From Caldithrix sp. (lineage in GTDB: Bacteria; KSB1; UBA2214; DYKH01), in contig DYKH01000122.1 of NCBI GenBank assembly GCA_020722685.1, positions 1 through 15,493 on the forward strand: a DNA stretch of 15,493 nt. Direction: 5' to 3'. A model generated the notes under the pieces. The model saw only the letters and a program-made list of their open reading frames with translations. It made no database searches and was not told the DNA's origin. Both the position numbers and the translations under genes were made by a program. Below are positions 1 through 6,390 of this stretch, piece after piece. Numbering within the stretch: position 1 is the first letter of the stretch; the number at the start of each line of letters is the position of its first letter.

Positions 1-121
1 CTGGGAGAGTTCTCCTACATATTGTGTCAAGAAAGAATTTGCCAAACTATAGTAAGTCTAATCTTCTAAAACAACTCGACAGCATTATTATGATAGCATG
101 CAATCTGAATTAGGAGAAAAC

Positions 122-349
122 ATGGAGACAAGAGAGATTACAATTCGCGTCACTCCTGTAGCTGCCAGTATATACGAATCGGCCTCGGAGCAAGAACGGC
201 GCAGATTAGACGCGCTCCTTAGCCTTAGGCTGGGTGAGGCTGCAACGCCATCTCACTCATTAAGAGAGATTATGCGTGAGGCAAGTCGAGAGGCGCAAGA
301 ACGGGGGCTTACAGAAGATATCCTGAAAGAGATACTGGATGAGGAATAA
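122..349 (+). CDS. Antitoxin of a PIN-domain toxin-antitoxin pair
   Basis: A 75-residue acidic/basic helical protein (begins METREITIRV), probably the antitoxin that binds and inhibits the PIN ribonuclease encoded next. An upstream in-frame ATG at 98 would add 8 residues, but AGGAG at 112-116 lies 5 bases before the ATG at 122, so I choose 122. The N-terminal 12 residues look like a beta strand. The rest is charged helix with the pattern EQERRRLDALLSLRLGEA (about residues 23-40) and a C-terminal stretch with REIMREASREAQERGLT, typical in my recollection of small proteins encoded before COG1569 PIN toxins. Its stop codon lies inside the next gene (11-base overlap), so the two are translationally coupled. 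Such pairs are usually autoregulated by the antitoxin, but I see no clear operator. The family call rests on resemblance and context. Confidence 0.82.
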   Translation: METREITIRVTPVAASIYESASEQERRRLDALLSLRLGEAATPSHSLREIMREASREAQERGLTEDILKEILDEE

Positions 350-764
350 GCCACGTTACGTCTTCGATACCAACACTATTGTCAGCGCTTTGTTATTCGA
401 AAACAGCAATCCCGGCCGCGCCTTACAGGAAGCGACGGATCGAGGTGCACTACTTCTTTCTCTGGAAATCGCGGAGGAATTAGCCGAGGTCCTTCGCCGT
501 AACAAGTTCGACCGCTACGTGCGAAGGAAGATACGGGAAGAGTTTCTAAAGGCTCTCATCCAGCAAGCCGTTTTCGTAGAAGTTACCGAGAATATTCAGG
601 CATGTCGAGATCCAAAAGATGACAAGTTTCTTGAACTTGCTGTCAGCGGCAATGCTACTCAAGTAATTACCGGAGATCGAGATTTGCTGGCTCTGAATCC
701 TTTTAGAGGCATTTCAATCTTGACTCCCAAACAGTTCCTTGAATCATTGGCTGAGTTGGCATAG
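339..764 (+). CDS. PIN-domain toxin ribonuclease (COG1569-type)
   Basis: A 141-residue PIN-domain protein, near the usual length for the 'toxin component, PIN family' group. PIN toxins are Mg-dependent endoribonucleases that cut RNA and stop growth. The acidic active-site residues are visible: D10 in VFDTNTIVSALL, E43 in SLEIAEELAEVL, D91/D94/D95 in CRDPKDDKFLELA, and D113/D115 in TGDRDLL. All canonical positions are filled, so the toxin looks intact. The ATG at 339 overlaps the antitoxin's last codons, the standard arrangement for coupled synthesis. The C-terminus (ISILTPKQFLESL) matches the usual end of the family. The next gene starts 51 bases downstream. The RNA target cannot be told from sequence. 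Confidence 0.9.
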   Translation: MRNKPRYVFDTNTIVSALLFENSNPGRALQEATDRGALLLSLEIAEELAEVLRRNKFDRYVRRKIREEFLKALIQQAVFVEVTENIQACRDPKDDKFLELAVSGNATQVITGDRDLLALNPFRGISILTPKQFLESLAELA

Positions 765-815
765 TGAACGCATCGTTTAGAATTCAAATCAAATGCAAAA
801 TGCCGGGAAGGCAAG

Positions 816-1097
816 ATGACAAGTCTAATACAAACGGTCCAAAAAGAATTGAACGTGTCTAAAGATAGAGTGATTGAAGAAGGCATTAAACATTTTCTAT
901 CGGCGGAGCTACGAAATCTCTCCATCGAAATTAGAAGACAGGCCGATCGCTACAAAGTAAATTCCTTTGAGCAGCTATGGCGAAAGCTTGAAAGCGGAGA
1001 GATAACTGAGGAAGAATGTTTTGATGACCTGAGCAGACTCGAGTATTTAGAGTTGGAAAAGGAAAAGATAACCAAACTACTTGCGTTGGTCGATTAG
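816..1097 (+). CDS. Small antitoxin-like protein, uncharacterised
   Basis: A 93-residue, highly charged, probably all-helical protein. GGGAAGG at 805-811 supports the ATG at 816. The first third (KELNVSKDRVIEEGIKHFL) reads like the opening helices of small antitoxin-like proteins. The centre has RYKVNSFEQLWRKLESGEI, and the end (SRLEYLELEKEKITKLL) resembles small proteins that precede TumE/DUF6516-type or nucleotidyltransferase toxins in cyanobacteria and candidate phyla. That comparison is from memory. No DNA-binding motif is clear. It sits just after a PIN toxin pair, and the frame behind it (1100-1318) looks like a decayed gene, which may have been its partner. It could equally be an orphan gene of other function. 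Confidence 0.6.
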   Translation: MTSLIQTVQKELNVSKDRVIEEGIKHFLSAELRNLSIEIRRQADRYKVNSFEQLWRKLESGEITEEECFDDLSRLEYLELEKEKITKLLALVD

Positions 1098-1099
1098 AC

Positions 1100-1318
1100 A
1101 TGCTTTCTCATGATGAAACGTATTCCCGATTGGCCCAAATAAGTTGGTGCTCGCCGACATTCACCGGTGGCCGATGCAAAGAAAGAAGGCGAATTGTACC
1201 GTTAAGCAGAAAAATAGGCAATCGCATTGATCCTATGCCATTCTGCTCAGAGGATCTTTCCGCGGGCGGTATTGTTATCGATGATATCAAGAGAGCAGGA
1301 AGAGCCATAGAGGTTTAG
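1100..1318 (+). pseudogene. Decayed frame, possible nucleotidyltransferase C-terminus
   Basis: An ORF of 72 codons begins 2 bases after the previous stop, but only its C-terminal 30 residues look like a real protein: RIDPMPFCSEDLSAGGIVID followed by DIKRAGRAIEV. This resembles the tail of bacterial MNT-type nucleotidyltransferases ('vDpiPf...ilr.G..i'). The preceding part makes better protein sense in another frame: 1167-1202 reads VADAKKEGELYR, then a TAA at 1203, then AEK, after which a one-base shift in the A-run at 1210-1214 joins it to KIGNRIDPMPF. One nonsense change plus one lost A would explain the break. I see no GSx10DxD active site upstream, so the N-terminal half seems lost. The family assignment is tentative. 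A real but unusual 72-residue protein is the alternative. Confidence 0.45.
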
Positions 1319-1378
1319 AAATCTGTAAGCGGATTTACCGACTGGCTATTACAAAACCTACTGAGTTAGAGGTACAAA

Positions 1379-1615
1379 ATGGCAAAGATTGATAAGCTCA
1401 AACAAAAATTTAAGGGAGAATGGCTGGCAATAGAGGTCACCAAAGAAGAAAATGGGGTGTCGGTTGAAGGAAAACTCATTCTGCACACCCCCGACAGAGA
1501 GAAGCTATGGAAAAAAGTGCCAATATATAAGGATCGGGTAATATACGTCACTTATGCCGGGCCTCCATTGGATAAAGGGTATGCAGCAGCCTTTGGGGGA
1601 AAAAAAGAAGCATGA
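1379..1615 (+). CDS. Small DUF5678-like protein paired with a protease
   Basis: A 78-residue protein with no signal peptide or membrane segment. AGAGG at 1368-1372 is 6 bases before the ATG. The pattern is KFKGEWLAIEV near residues 11-21, then EGKLILHTPDREKLWKKV, and a C-terminal beta-like stretch YKDRVIYVTYAG. The order 'kykGeWvAi ... GklIahg.d..el..kv ... ' matches what I recall of the DUF5678 family, whose function is unknown. The stop TGA overlaps the ATG of the aspartic protease gene (ATGA at 1612-1615), so the two proteins are coupled and probably act together. The small protein could be substrate, inhibitor or adaptor of the protease. None of these roles is shown by the sequence. Confidence 0.68.
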   Translation: MAKIDKLKQKFKGEWLAIEVTKEENGVSVEGKLILHTPDREKLWKKVPIYKDRVIYVTYAGPPLDKGYAAAFGGKKEA

Positions 1616-2001
1616 AAATACCCATCAGAAGTGAGGCAACTGTTATTGTGTTGGAAACAGAGTTGATCAGCGGACTGGGCAGCTATAAATTGGATATGGC
1701 TCTCGACACCGGAGCCTCCTTCTCCATGATTCCTTGGGATATTGCCGAGCGTCTGGGTTATGATCCGGCAAGCAGCAAAGACAGAATTGTCTTGACCACA
1801 GCCAGCACGATAGAAAAAGCTCCTCTGATCACATTAGACAGAATGAAGGTTTTGGATGTAGAAGCAAAGGACGTCATGGTAGTGGTTCATGATCTGCCTC
1901 CTAAGAGTAGAGTCGACGGTCTGCTTGGGCTTTCATTCCTCAAGCACTTTGACATAAACCTCTATTTCAAACAGGAGTCGTTAGAATTCGTAGATCCCTG
2001 A
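1612..2001 (+). CDS. Retropepsin-like aspartic protease
   Basis: A 129-residue cytoplasmic-looking protein of the single-lobe (clan AA) aspartic protease fold, which acts as a homodimer, each subunit giving one catalytic Asp. The active-site motif LDTGASFSMIP carries catalytic D32. The second hallmark, hydrophobic-hydrophobic-Gly, is GLLGLSFLKHF at about 103-113, followed by the usual closing strands. There is no signal peptide or membrane anchor, unlike the periplasmic TIGR02281 group. The start overlaps the stop of the small upstream protein, so expression is coupled. Bacterial retropepsins of this type are common but few have known substrates. Function beyond proteolysis is not visible. 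Confidence 0.85.
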   Translation: MKIPIRSEATVIVLETELISGLGSYKLDMALDTGASFSMIPWDIAERLGYDPASSKDRIVLTTASTIEKAPLITLDRMKVLDVEAKDVMVVVHDLPPKSRVDGLLGLSFLKHFDINLYFKQESLEFVDP

Positions 2002-2086
2002 GCTTACGTACGCTGCCGGAGAATCTGCTAAGGCAAAATCACGGAAGATCGAAGGACGCAGTTTTCTCAACTTGGAAATTGATTAA

Positions 2087-2230
2087 ATGATTCAACAGCT
2101 CATGCTGAACGGCCTCATTGCCGGCAGCATCTATGCCCTCGTCGCTCTGGGTTTTACAATTATCTATCGAACGGTTCACTTTTTCCACTTTGCCCATGGG
2201 GTAGTCTACACCGCGGGAGCATACCTTGCC
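2087..2230 (+). pseudogene. 5' stump of a LivH-type ABC permease gene
   Basis: The first 48 codons from ATG 2087 read as a typical N-terminus of a branched-chain amino acid ABC permease of the LivH type: LNGLIAGSIYALVALGFTII, then FAHGVVYTAGAYLA. Intact LivH is about 290 residues with eight or so membrane segments. Here homology stops near base 2230, and the frame continues only as an unrelated lysine-rich tail to a stop at 2348-2350. No other Liv component is nearby. This is therefore a gene stump left by a deletion or insertion. The frame before it (about 2002-2086) ends in a stop just upstream and shows nothing I can identify. Confidence 0.75.
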
Positions 2231-2279
2231 AAAGAATTAAAAAGAATTGGTGCTTGCCTTTTAACAAAAAGATTTTATC

Positions 2280-2310
2280 TTGACACCTACAATGAGTACC
2301 TCTACATAAT
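2280..2310 (+). promoter_or_regulatory. Candidate promoter for the nucleotidyltransferase gene
   Basis: TTGACA at 2280-2285 is a perfect -35 box, and CATAAT at 2305-2310 matches five of six -10 bases. The spacing of 19 is longer than the optimum. It lies just past the truncated LivH reading frame and about 37 bases before the ATG at 2347, which itself lacks a clear ribosome site. The match could be chance in AT-rich DNA. Confidence 0.35.
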
Positions 2311-2346
2311 TCTCCCACGAAGAAACTCAGATACGATCGCACTCCA

Positions 2347-2799
2347 ATGAAAATGACCAACTCTGAGATAGTAACCATCAAAAAGTACTTTCAAGATCGC
2401 AGCGACGTCGCCTTTGCTTTTTTGTATGGCTCACAAGCAAATGGCACCGCCACCAAGTTATCCGATGTCGATATTGCTGTGTATTTTTATCCACCGCAAA
2501 GACACCCCATTGAATGCGAAGAACCGGTCTGTTATGCCGGAGAGAACGAGATATGGCGCGACCTCGAGCAACTGCTGCACAAGGAAGTTGAGCTGTTGGT
2601 ATTGAATAGAGCGTCCTCTCTCGTTGCTGCAAGTGCCATAAGAGGGATCCCCTTAGCAATTCATGACTGGGGACTCTATCTCGATTTTATGGTGGTCATA
2701 ACCGATATTGCTACGGATTTTGCAGAGTTGGTCATTCTCGATTATAATGAGAGAACGGCGCTTGAAAACAGTCAGCCGAAACCAACAGGAGGTTTCTGA
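2347..2799 (+). CDS. MNT-family nucleotidyltransferase (MntA-like)
   Basis: A 150-residue protein of the minimal nucleotidyltransferase group. The signature GSQANGTATKLSDVDIAV gives G28-S29 and the metal-binding D40 and D42. E82 in EVELLVLNRAS stands where the third acidic residue is expected. The tail WGLYLDFMVVITDIATDFAE is the helical C-terminus seen in MntA proteins. In HEPN/MNT toxin-antitoxin systems, MntA AMPylates the HepT ribonuclease and so silences it. Normally hepT is immediately adjacent. Here neither flank encodes a HEPN protein (no Rx4-6H protein is visible), so the gene is an orphan or its partner was lost. ATG at 2353 is an alternative start. No ribosome site is evident for either. 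Confidence 0.83.
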   Translation: MKMTNSEIVTIKKYFQDRSDVAFAFLYGSQANGTATKLSDVDIAVYFYPPQRHPIECEEPVCYAGENEIWRDLEQLLHKEVELLVLNRASSLVAASAIRGIPLAIHDWGLYLDFMVVITDIATDFAELVILDYNERTALENSQPKPTGGF

Positions 2800-2961
2800 A
2801 TAGATGAAAGATGTCTTGCTGAACGTTCTCTAGTTTCGCATGAGCGACTTCCTGCAGGTCGGTGCAAATTATTCGCCTTTGATGTAAAACATGTAGCGTC
2901 AAACTACCCCAAGAATATGGGCATGAAAAAGGCGTCAAGAAAATCTCATGGAGGAACCAAT

Positions 2962-3357
2962 ATGGGAAAGGTAATCGAAAAAGTCAAAATTACGAACGTG
3001 TTCGATTCTACCAGGTTTGTTGAGATTGATGCCGTTATTGATACTGGCGCCACAATGCTGGTACTACCACAAAATATCGTGGATATGCTCGGACTTCAAC
3101 GAATTCGGGAAGTAAAGGTTAGATATGCAAACAACAGTGCAGAACCAAAATCAATCTATGGGGTGGTGACCTTGGAAATCAAAGGACGGTCGGGTAGCTT
3201 TGATGTGCTAGCAGAGGCAGAAGGCTCACAGCCGCTAATAGGACAGGTAGTTTTAGAAATATTGGACCTCGTGGTGGACCCACGAACACGAACACTTATA
3301 CCTAATCCCCTGTCTCCAGAGATGCCAATGGTGGAAATACTTGCCGACGGCGTATGA
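2962..3357 (+). CDS. Second retropepsin-like aspartic protease
   Basis: GGAGGA at 2950-2955 is 6 bases before the ATG at 2962, so I prefer this 131-residue start over the upstream in-frame ATG at 2917, which adds 15 residues that look non-conserved. The active-site motif is VIDTGATMLVLP with D27, followed by a strand-rich body (VRYANNSAEPKSIYGVVTLE) and the second hallmark near PLIGQVVLEILDLVVDP. The conserved tail TLIPNPLSPEMPMVEIL is typical of a soluble bacterial clan AA aspartic protease family. It is clearly a different subfamily from the protease at 1612-2001. There is no signal peptide. No partner gene is coupled to it: the 162 bases upstream hold no convincing ORF. Confidence 0.83.
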   Translation: MGKVIEKVKITNVFDSTRFVEIDAVIDTGATMLVLPQNIVDMLGLQRIREVKVRYANNSAEPKSIYGVVTLEIKGRSGSFDVLAEAEGSQPLIGQVVLEILDLVVDPRTRTLIPNPLSPEMPMVEILADGV

Positions 3358-3469
3358 CAGCGGACATACGGCTACGTTTCACTTCGACCAATTGCCATGC
3401 ACGCCGTATGGCCACAAACCGAATTCTGCACTTTTCGTAACCCTATTCAATCCCCAGGAGTAGCCCAAG

Positions 3470-6352
3470 ATGACAAAACGGACAACAGTTTTCACCCTGC
3501 TAATCTTGCTCATCCCGCTTTTGGCATTTCCCGGCACCACCGGCAAAATAGTTGGAAAGGTGGTGGACAAGGACACCAAGGAGCCTTTGCCGGGCGTCAA
3601 CGTTATGGTGCAGAACACCACTCTGGGCGCCGTAACGGACGTGCAGGGAGAGTACCTCATTCTCAACGTCCCGCCGGGAGTTCATTCGCTGGTAGCGCAA
3701 ATGCTCGGTTATCAAACCGTCCGCCAGGTGGATGTGAAAGTGACCATCGATTTGACCAGCCGGGTTGACTTTCAGTTGAGTTCTACCGTGCTCGACTTGA
3801 CCGAAGAGGTGACGGTGGTAGCCGAGCGGCCGCTGATCCGCAAGGACGTCACTTCCAGTCATGCCGTGGTTGCCGCCGAAGATATTGAGCAATTGCCGGT
3901 GGAAAACTTTGGTCAAGTGCTCGAGCTGCAAGCAGGTGTAGTGCAAGGGGCCGGTGGGGAAATCCACATTCGTGGTGGGCGCTCCGGCGAGGTAAAGTTC
4001 ATGGTCGACGGCATCAGCGTCACTGATCCGTACAATTCCGGCATGGCCCTCAGCATCGAGAATGAAGCCATTCAAGAAATGGAGTTCATCAGCGGCACTT
4101 TTAACGCCGAATACGGCCAAGCCATGTCTGGCATCGTCAATATCGTCACCAAGGAAGGCTCGCGCGCCTACAACGGCGAGGTGATCGGTTACCTCGGCGA
4201 CAACCTCAGCACGCATACGGACCTGTTTGAGCACATCGATGAAGTCGATCCGATGAATCTCAACGACGTCCGCGCCAACCTCAGCGGGCCGCTGCCCTTC
4301 ACCAATGGCAAAGTAACCTTCTTTGCTTCCGGGCGTTTTTATCAGAGCGATGGCTATTTCTACGGAAAATCCATCTATTCGCCGGCGGATTCCAATGATT
4401 TCAATCAGCCGGAATCCCAGTGGGTTGCAACCGGAGACGGCAAGATCGTCAATATGAATCCGTATCGCAAGCATTCGGGCCAATGGAAACTGGCCTACAA
4501 TCTGACCAACAACATCAAGATCACCTTAGGCGGATTGGCGGACTGGTCGAAAAGCCAGAGTTACAGCCACAAATGGAAATACACGCCCGCCGGACGGCCT
4601 ACCTATTGGGGCTGGGGTTACAACAATGTCCTCACCTGGACGCACACGCTCAATCCGACGACTTTTTACAGTTTTCGCTATTCGAATTTTTACAACGCCG
4701 GCAAGTCCTACGTCTACGAGAATCCCTTGGATCCCCGCTACGTCAGCTCCGACCGCTTGAACGCCAGCAGCGGCTACCGGTTCTACGCCGGCGGCGTCGA
4801 TTTGTACCGGTCAATGCGCAGCACTCTAAGCCATATCTACAAATTGGAGATGACCAGCCAGGTCAATTCTATCCACCAGGTGAAAGCCGGGGCCGAATTC
4901 GAGTGGACCAAGCTCTTTGGTGACGGCTACAGTCTGCAGATCGACCAATCGACGAACTGGAAGCCGAAAATCCCCGACATCGCTTTGGCTGCCCATGATC
5001 GTTATATCCGCAAACCATACTTGATTTCTTCTTTCATTCAGGACAAAATCGAGCTGCGCGACATGATCGTCAATCTCGGACTTCGATTCGAGTACTTTGA
5101 CTCCAATAGCGAAGTCCCGACGGATCCCGCCGACCCGTGGCTGTGGAATGCCAACAAACACGTGCAGGCTTGGGCTATCAACGGCAATGATACGACTGTG
5201 GTGAACATTCCCTATCGTCTGGATGCTGCGACGCAAAAGCGTACCTACATCGATCCCAATACCGGCGAGCCTTTGGGTGAGAGCATTGCCGACGGCTATT
5301 TGACCGCAGCCATTGGCGGCAATCGCGTCAAGCTCACTGGAAAAACGTCCATCGTCGATCCGGCGACCAAGAAACCCTTGGAACAAGGCGGCAACACCGC
5401 CTGGTTCAAATCGGCAAAAGCAAAATACCAAATCAGCCCACGCATCGGCATCGCCTTTCCCATTACCGATCGCGGTGTGATTCACTTTTCCTACGGCCAT
5501 TTCTTACAGATTCCTGCCTACAGTTACCTCTACGCAAATCCCGAGTTCGAGGTATCGCCCGGCTTGGCCAGCACCATGGGCAATGCCGATCTGGAGCCGC
5601 AGCGCACCGTCAGCTATGAAATCGGCTTGCAGCAGCAGTTGAGTGACGACATCGGCATCAACATTACGGGATTTTACAAGGACGTGCGCAATCTTTTGGG
5701 AACCCAGATTTTGGAAACCTACGCCGCCGGTGATCGCTATGCCCTGTACATCAATCGCGACTATGGCAACGTTCGCGGTATTACCCTGACTTTGGACAAG
5801 CGCTATTCCAATTACCTTTCCGGCAAGCTGGACTACACTTACTCCATCGCCGAAGGCAATGCCTCCGATCCCCGGGCCGCATTCTACGATGCTGCCAACG
5901 ACGTGGATCCGGAAAAGCAATTGGTCTATCTGGATTGGGATCAGCGGCACACGCTGAACGGCTCGCTGACCATTGGCAAACCCGGCAATTGGAACATCAG
6001 CTTCATCGGCCAGCTTGGCTCCGGCTTGCCGTACACGCCCGAATATCGCGGCACTCGCACCGCCTTTGAAAACGCCGGACGCAAACCCGGCCGATTCAAC
6101 GTCGACATGCGCGCCAACAAAATGGTTCGCTTCGGCAGACTGCTGGTGGGCTTTTACATGAACGTTTATAATTTGTTCGATAATAAAAACGAGGACTTTG
6201 TCTATTCCGATACCGGGCGAGCGACTTATACGCTCATTCCGACTTATACCCCCGAACAAGCCGGTCCTAACACTCTGCAAGAGTATTTGACGCGACCGGA
6301 TTACTATTCTTCTCCGCGTGAGGTCAAAATTGGCATGTCGATCGGTTTCTAA
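3470..6352 (+). CDS. TonB-dependent receptor with CarboxypepD_reg-like domain
   Basis: A 960-residue outer-membrane transporter that moves a ligand into the periplasm using TonB energy. AGGAG at 3456-3460 supports the ATG. Residues 1-25 are a signal peptide. About 26-105 is a carboxypeptidase-regulatory-like domain (KIVGKVVDKDTKEPLPGVNV ... DVQGEYLILNVPPG). EEVTVVA at 112-118 is a TonB-box-like segment. The plug spans about 122-240 with IRGGRSGEVKFMVDG at 167-181 and NAEYGQAMSGIVNIVTKEG at 212-230. The remainder is a beta-barrel rich in aromatic and Asn/Asp strands, ending in a terminal Phe (KIGMSIGF). It has the SusC-like front end, but no SusD follows. Instead a large secreted protein and a PorV-like protein are encoded downstream. 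The ligand cannot be inferred. The gene is intact. Confidence 0.93.
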   Translation: MTKRTTVFTLLILLIPLLAFPGTTGKIVGKVVDKDTKEPLPGVNVMVQNTTLGAVTDVQGEYLILNVPPGVHSLVAQMLGYQTVRQVDVKVTIDLTSRVDFQLSSTVLDLTEEVTVVAERPLIRKDVTSSHAVVAAEDIEQLPVENFGQVLELQAGVVQGAGGEIHIRGGRSGEVKFMVDGISVTDPYNSGMALSIENEAIQEMEFISGTFNAEYGQAMSGIVNIVTKEGSRAYNGEVIGYLGDNLSTHTDLFEHIDEVDPMNLNDVRANLSGPLPFTNGKVTFFASGRFYQSDGYFYGKSIYSPADSNDFNQPESQWVATGDGKIVNMNPYRKHSGQWKLAYNLTNNIKITLGGLADWSKSQSYSHKWKYTPAGRPTYWGWGYNNVLTWTHTLNPTTFYSFRYSNFYNAGKSYVYENPLDPRYVSSDRLNASSGYRFYAGGVDLYRSMRSTLSHIYKLEMTSQVNSIHQVKAGAEFEWTKLFGDGYSLQIDQSTNWKPKIPDIALAAHDRYIRKPYLISSFIQDKIELRDMIVNLGLRFEYFDSNSEVPTDPADPWLWNANKHVQAWAINGNDTTVVNIPYRLDAATQKRTYIDPNTGEPLGESIADGYLTAAIGGNRVKLTGKTSIVDPATKKPLEQGGNTAWFKSAKAKYQISPRIGIAFPITDRGVIHFSYGHFLQIPAYSYLYANPEFEVSPGLASTMGNADLEPQRTVSYEIGLQQQLSDDIGINITGFYKDVRNLLGTQILETYAAGDRYALYINRDYGNVRGITLTLDKRYSNYLSGKLDYTYSIAEGNASDPRAAFYDAANDVDPEKQLVYLDWDQRHTLNGSLTIGKPGNWNISFIGQLGSGLPYTPEYRGTRTAFENAGRKPGRFNVDMRANKMVRFGRLLVGFYMNVYNLFDNKNEDFVYSDTGRATYTLIPTYTPEQAGPNTLQEYLTRPDYYSSPREVKIGMSIGF

Positions 6353-6390
6353 TATTCACTCATCATCCCTGCAAACATGAGGAGGCTTTG

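Noticed and set aside
22..53. Promoter for the PIN toxin-antitoxin pair (TTGTGT ... TATAGT)
   Set aside because: The boxes are 20 bases apart and each matches poorly; other equally weak pairs exist nearby.
2804..2961. Possible HepT toxin remnant after the MNT gene
   Set aside because: The frame from ATG 2804 stops after nine codons and no other frame shows a HEPN pattern (Rx4-6H). Nothing beyond position supports it.
3365..3410. CATACGGC/GCCGTATG inverted repeat upstream of the receptor gene as an operator
   Set aside because: Arms of 8 bases with a 30-base spacer are within chance, and no promoter elements are aligned with it.
3500..4483. 327-codon ORF on the minus strand inside the TonB receptor gene
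   Set aside because: It lies wholly antisense to a clear receptor plug and barrel region and has no recognisable domain. Long antisense frames also appear at 4826-5500, 5504-6280, 7453-8616 and 11351-12217, all opposite well-supported genes, so this follows from codon usage.
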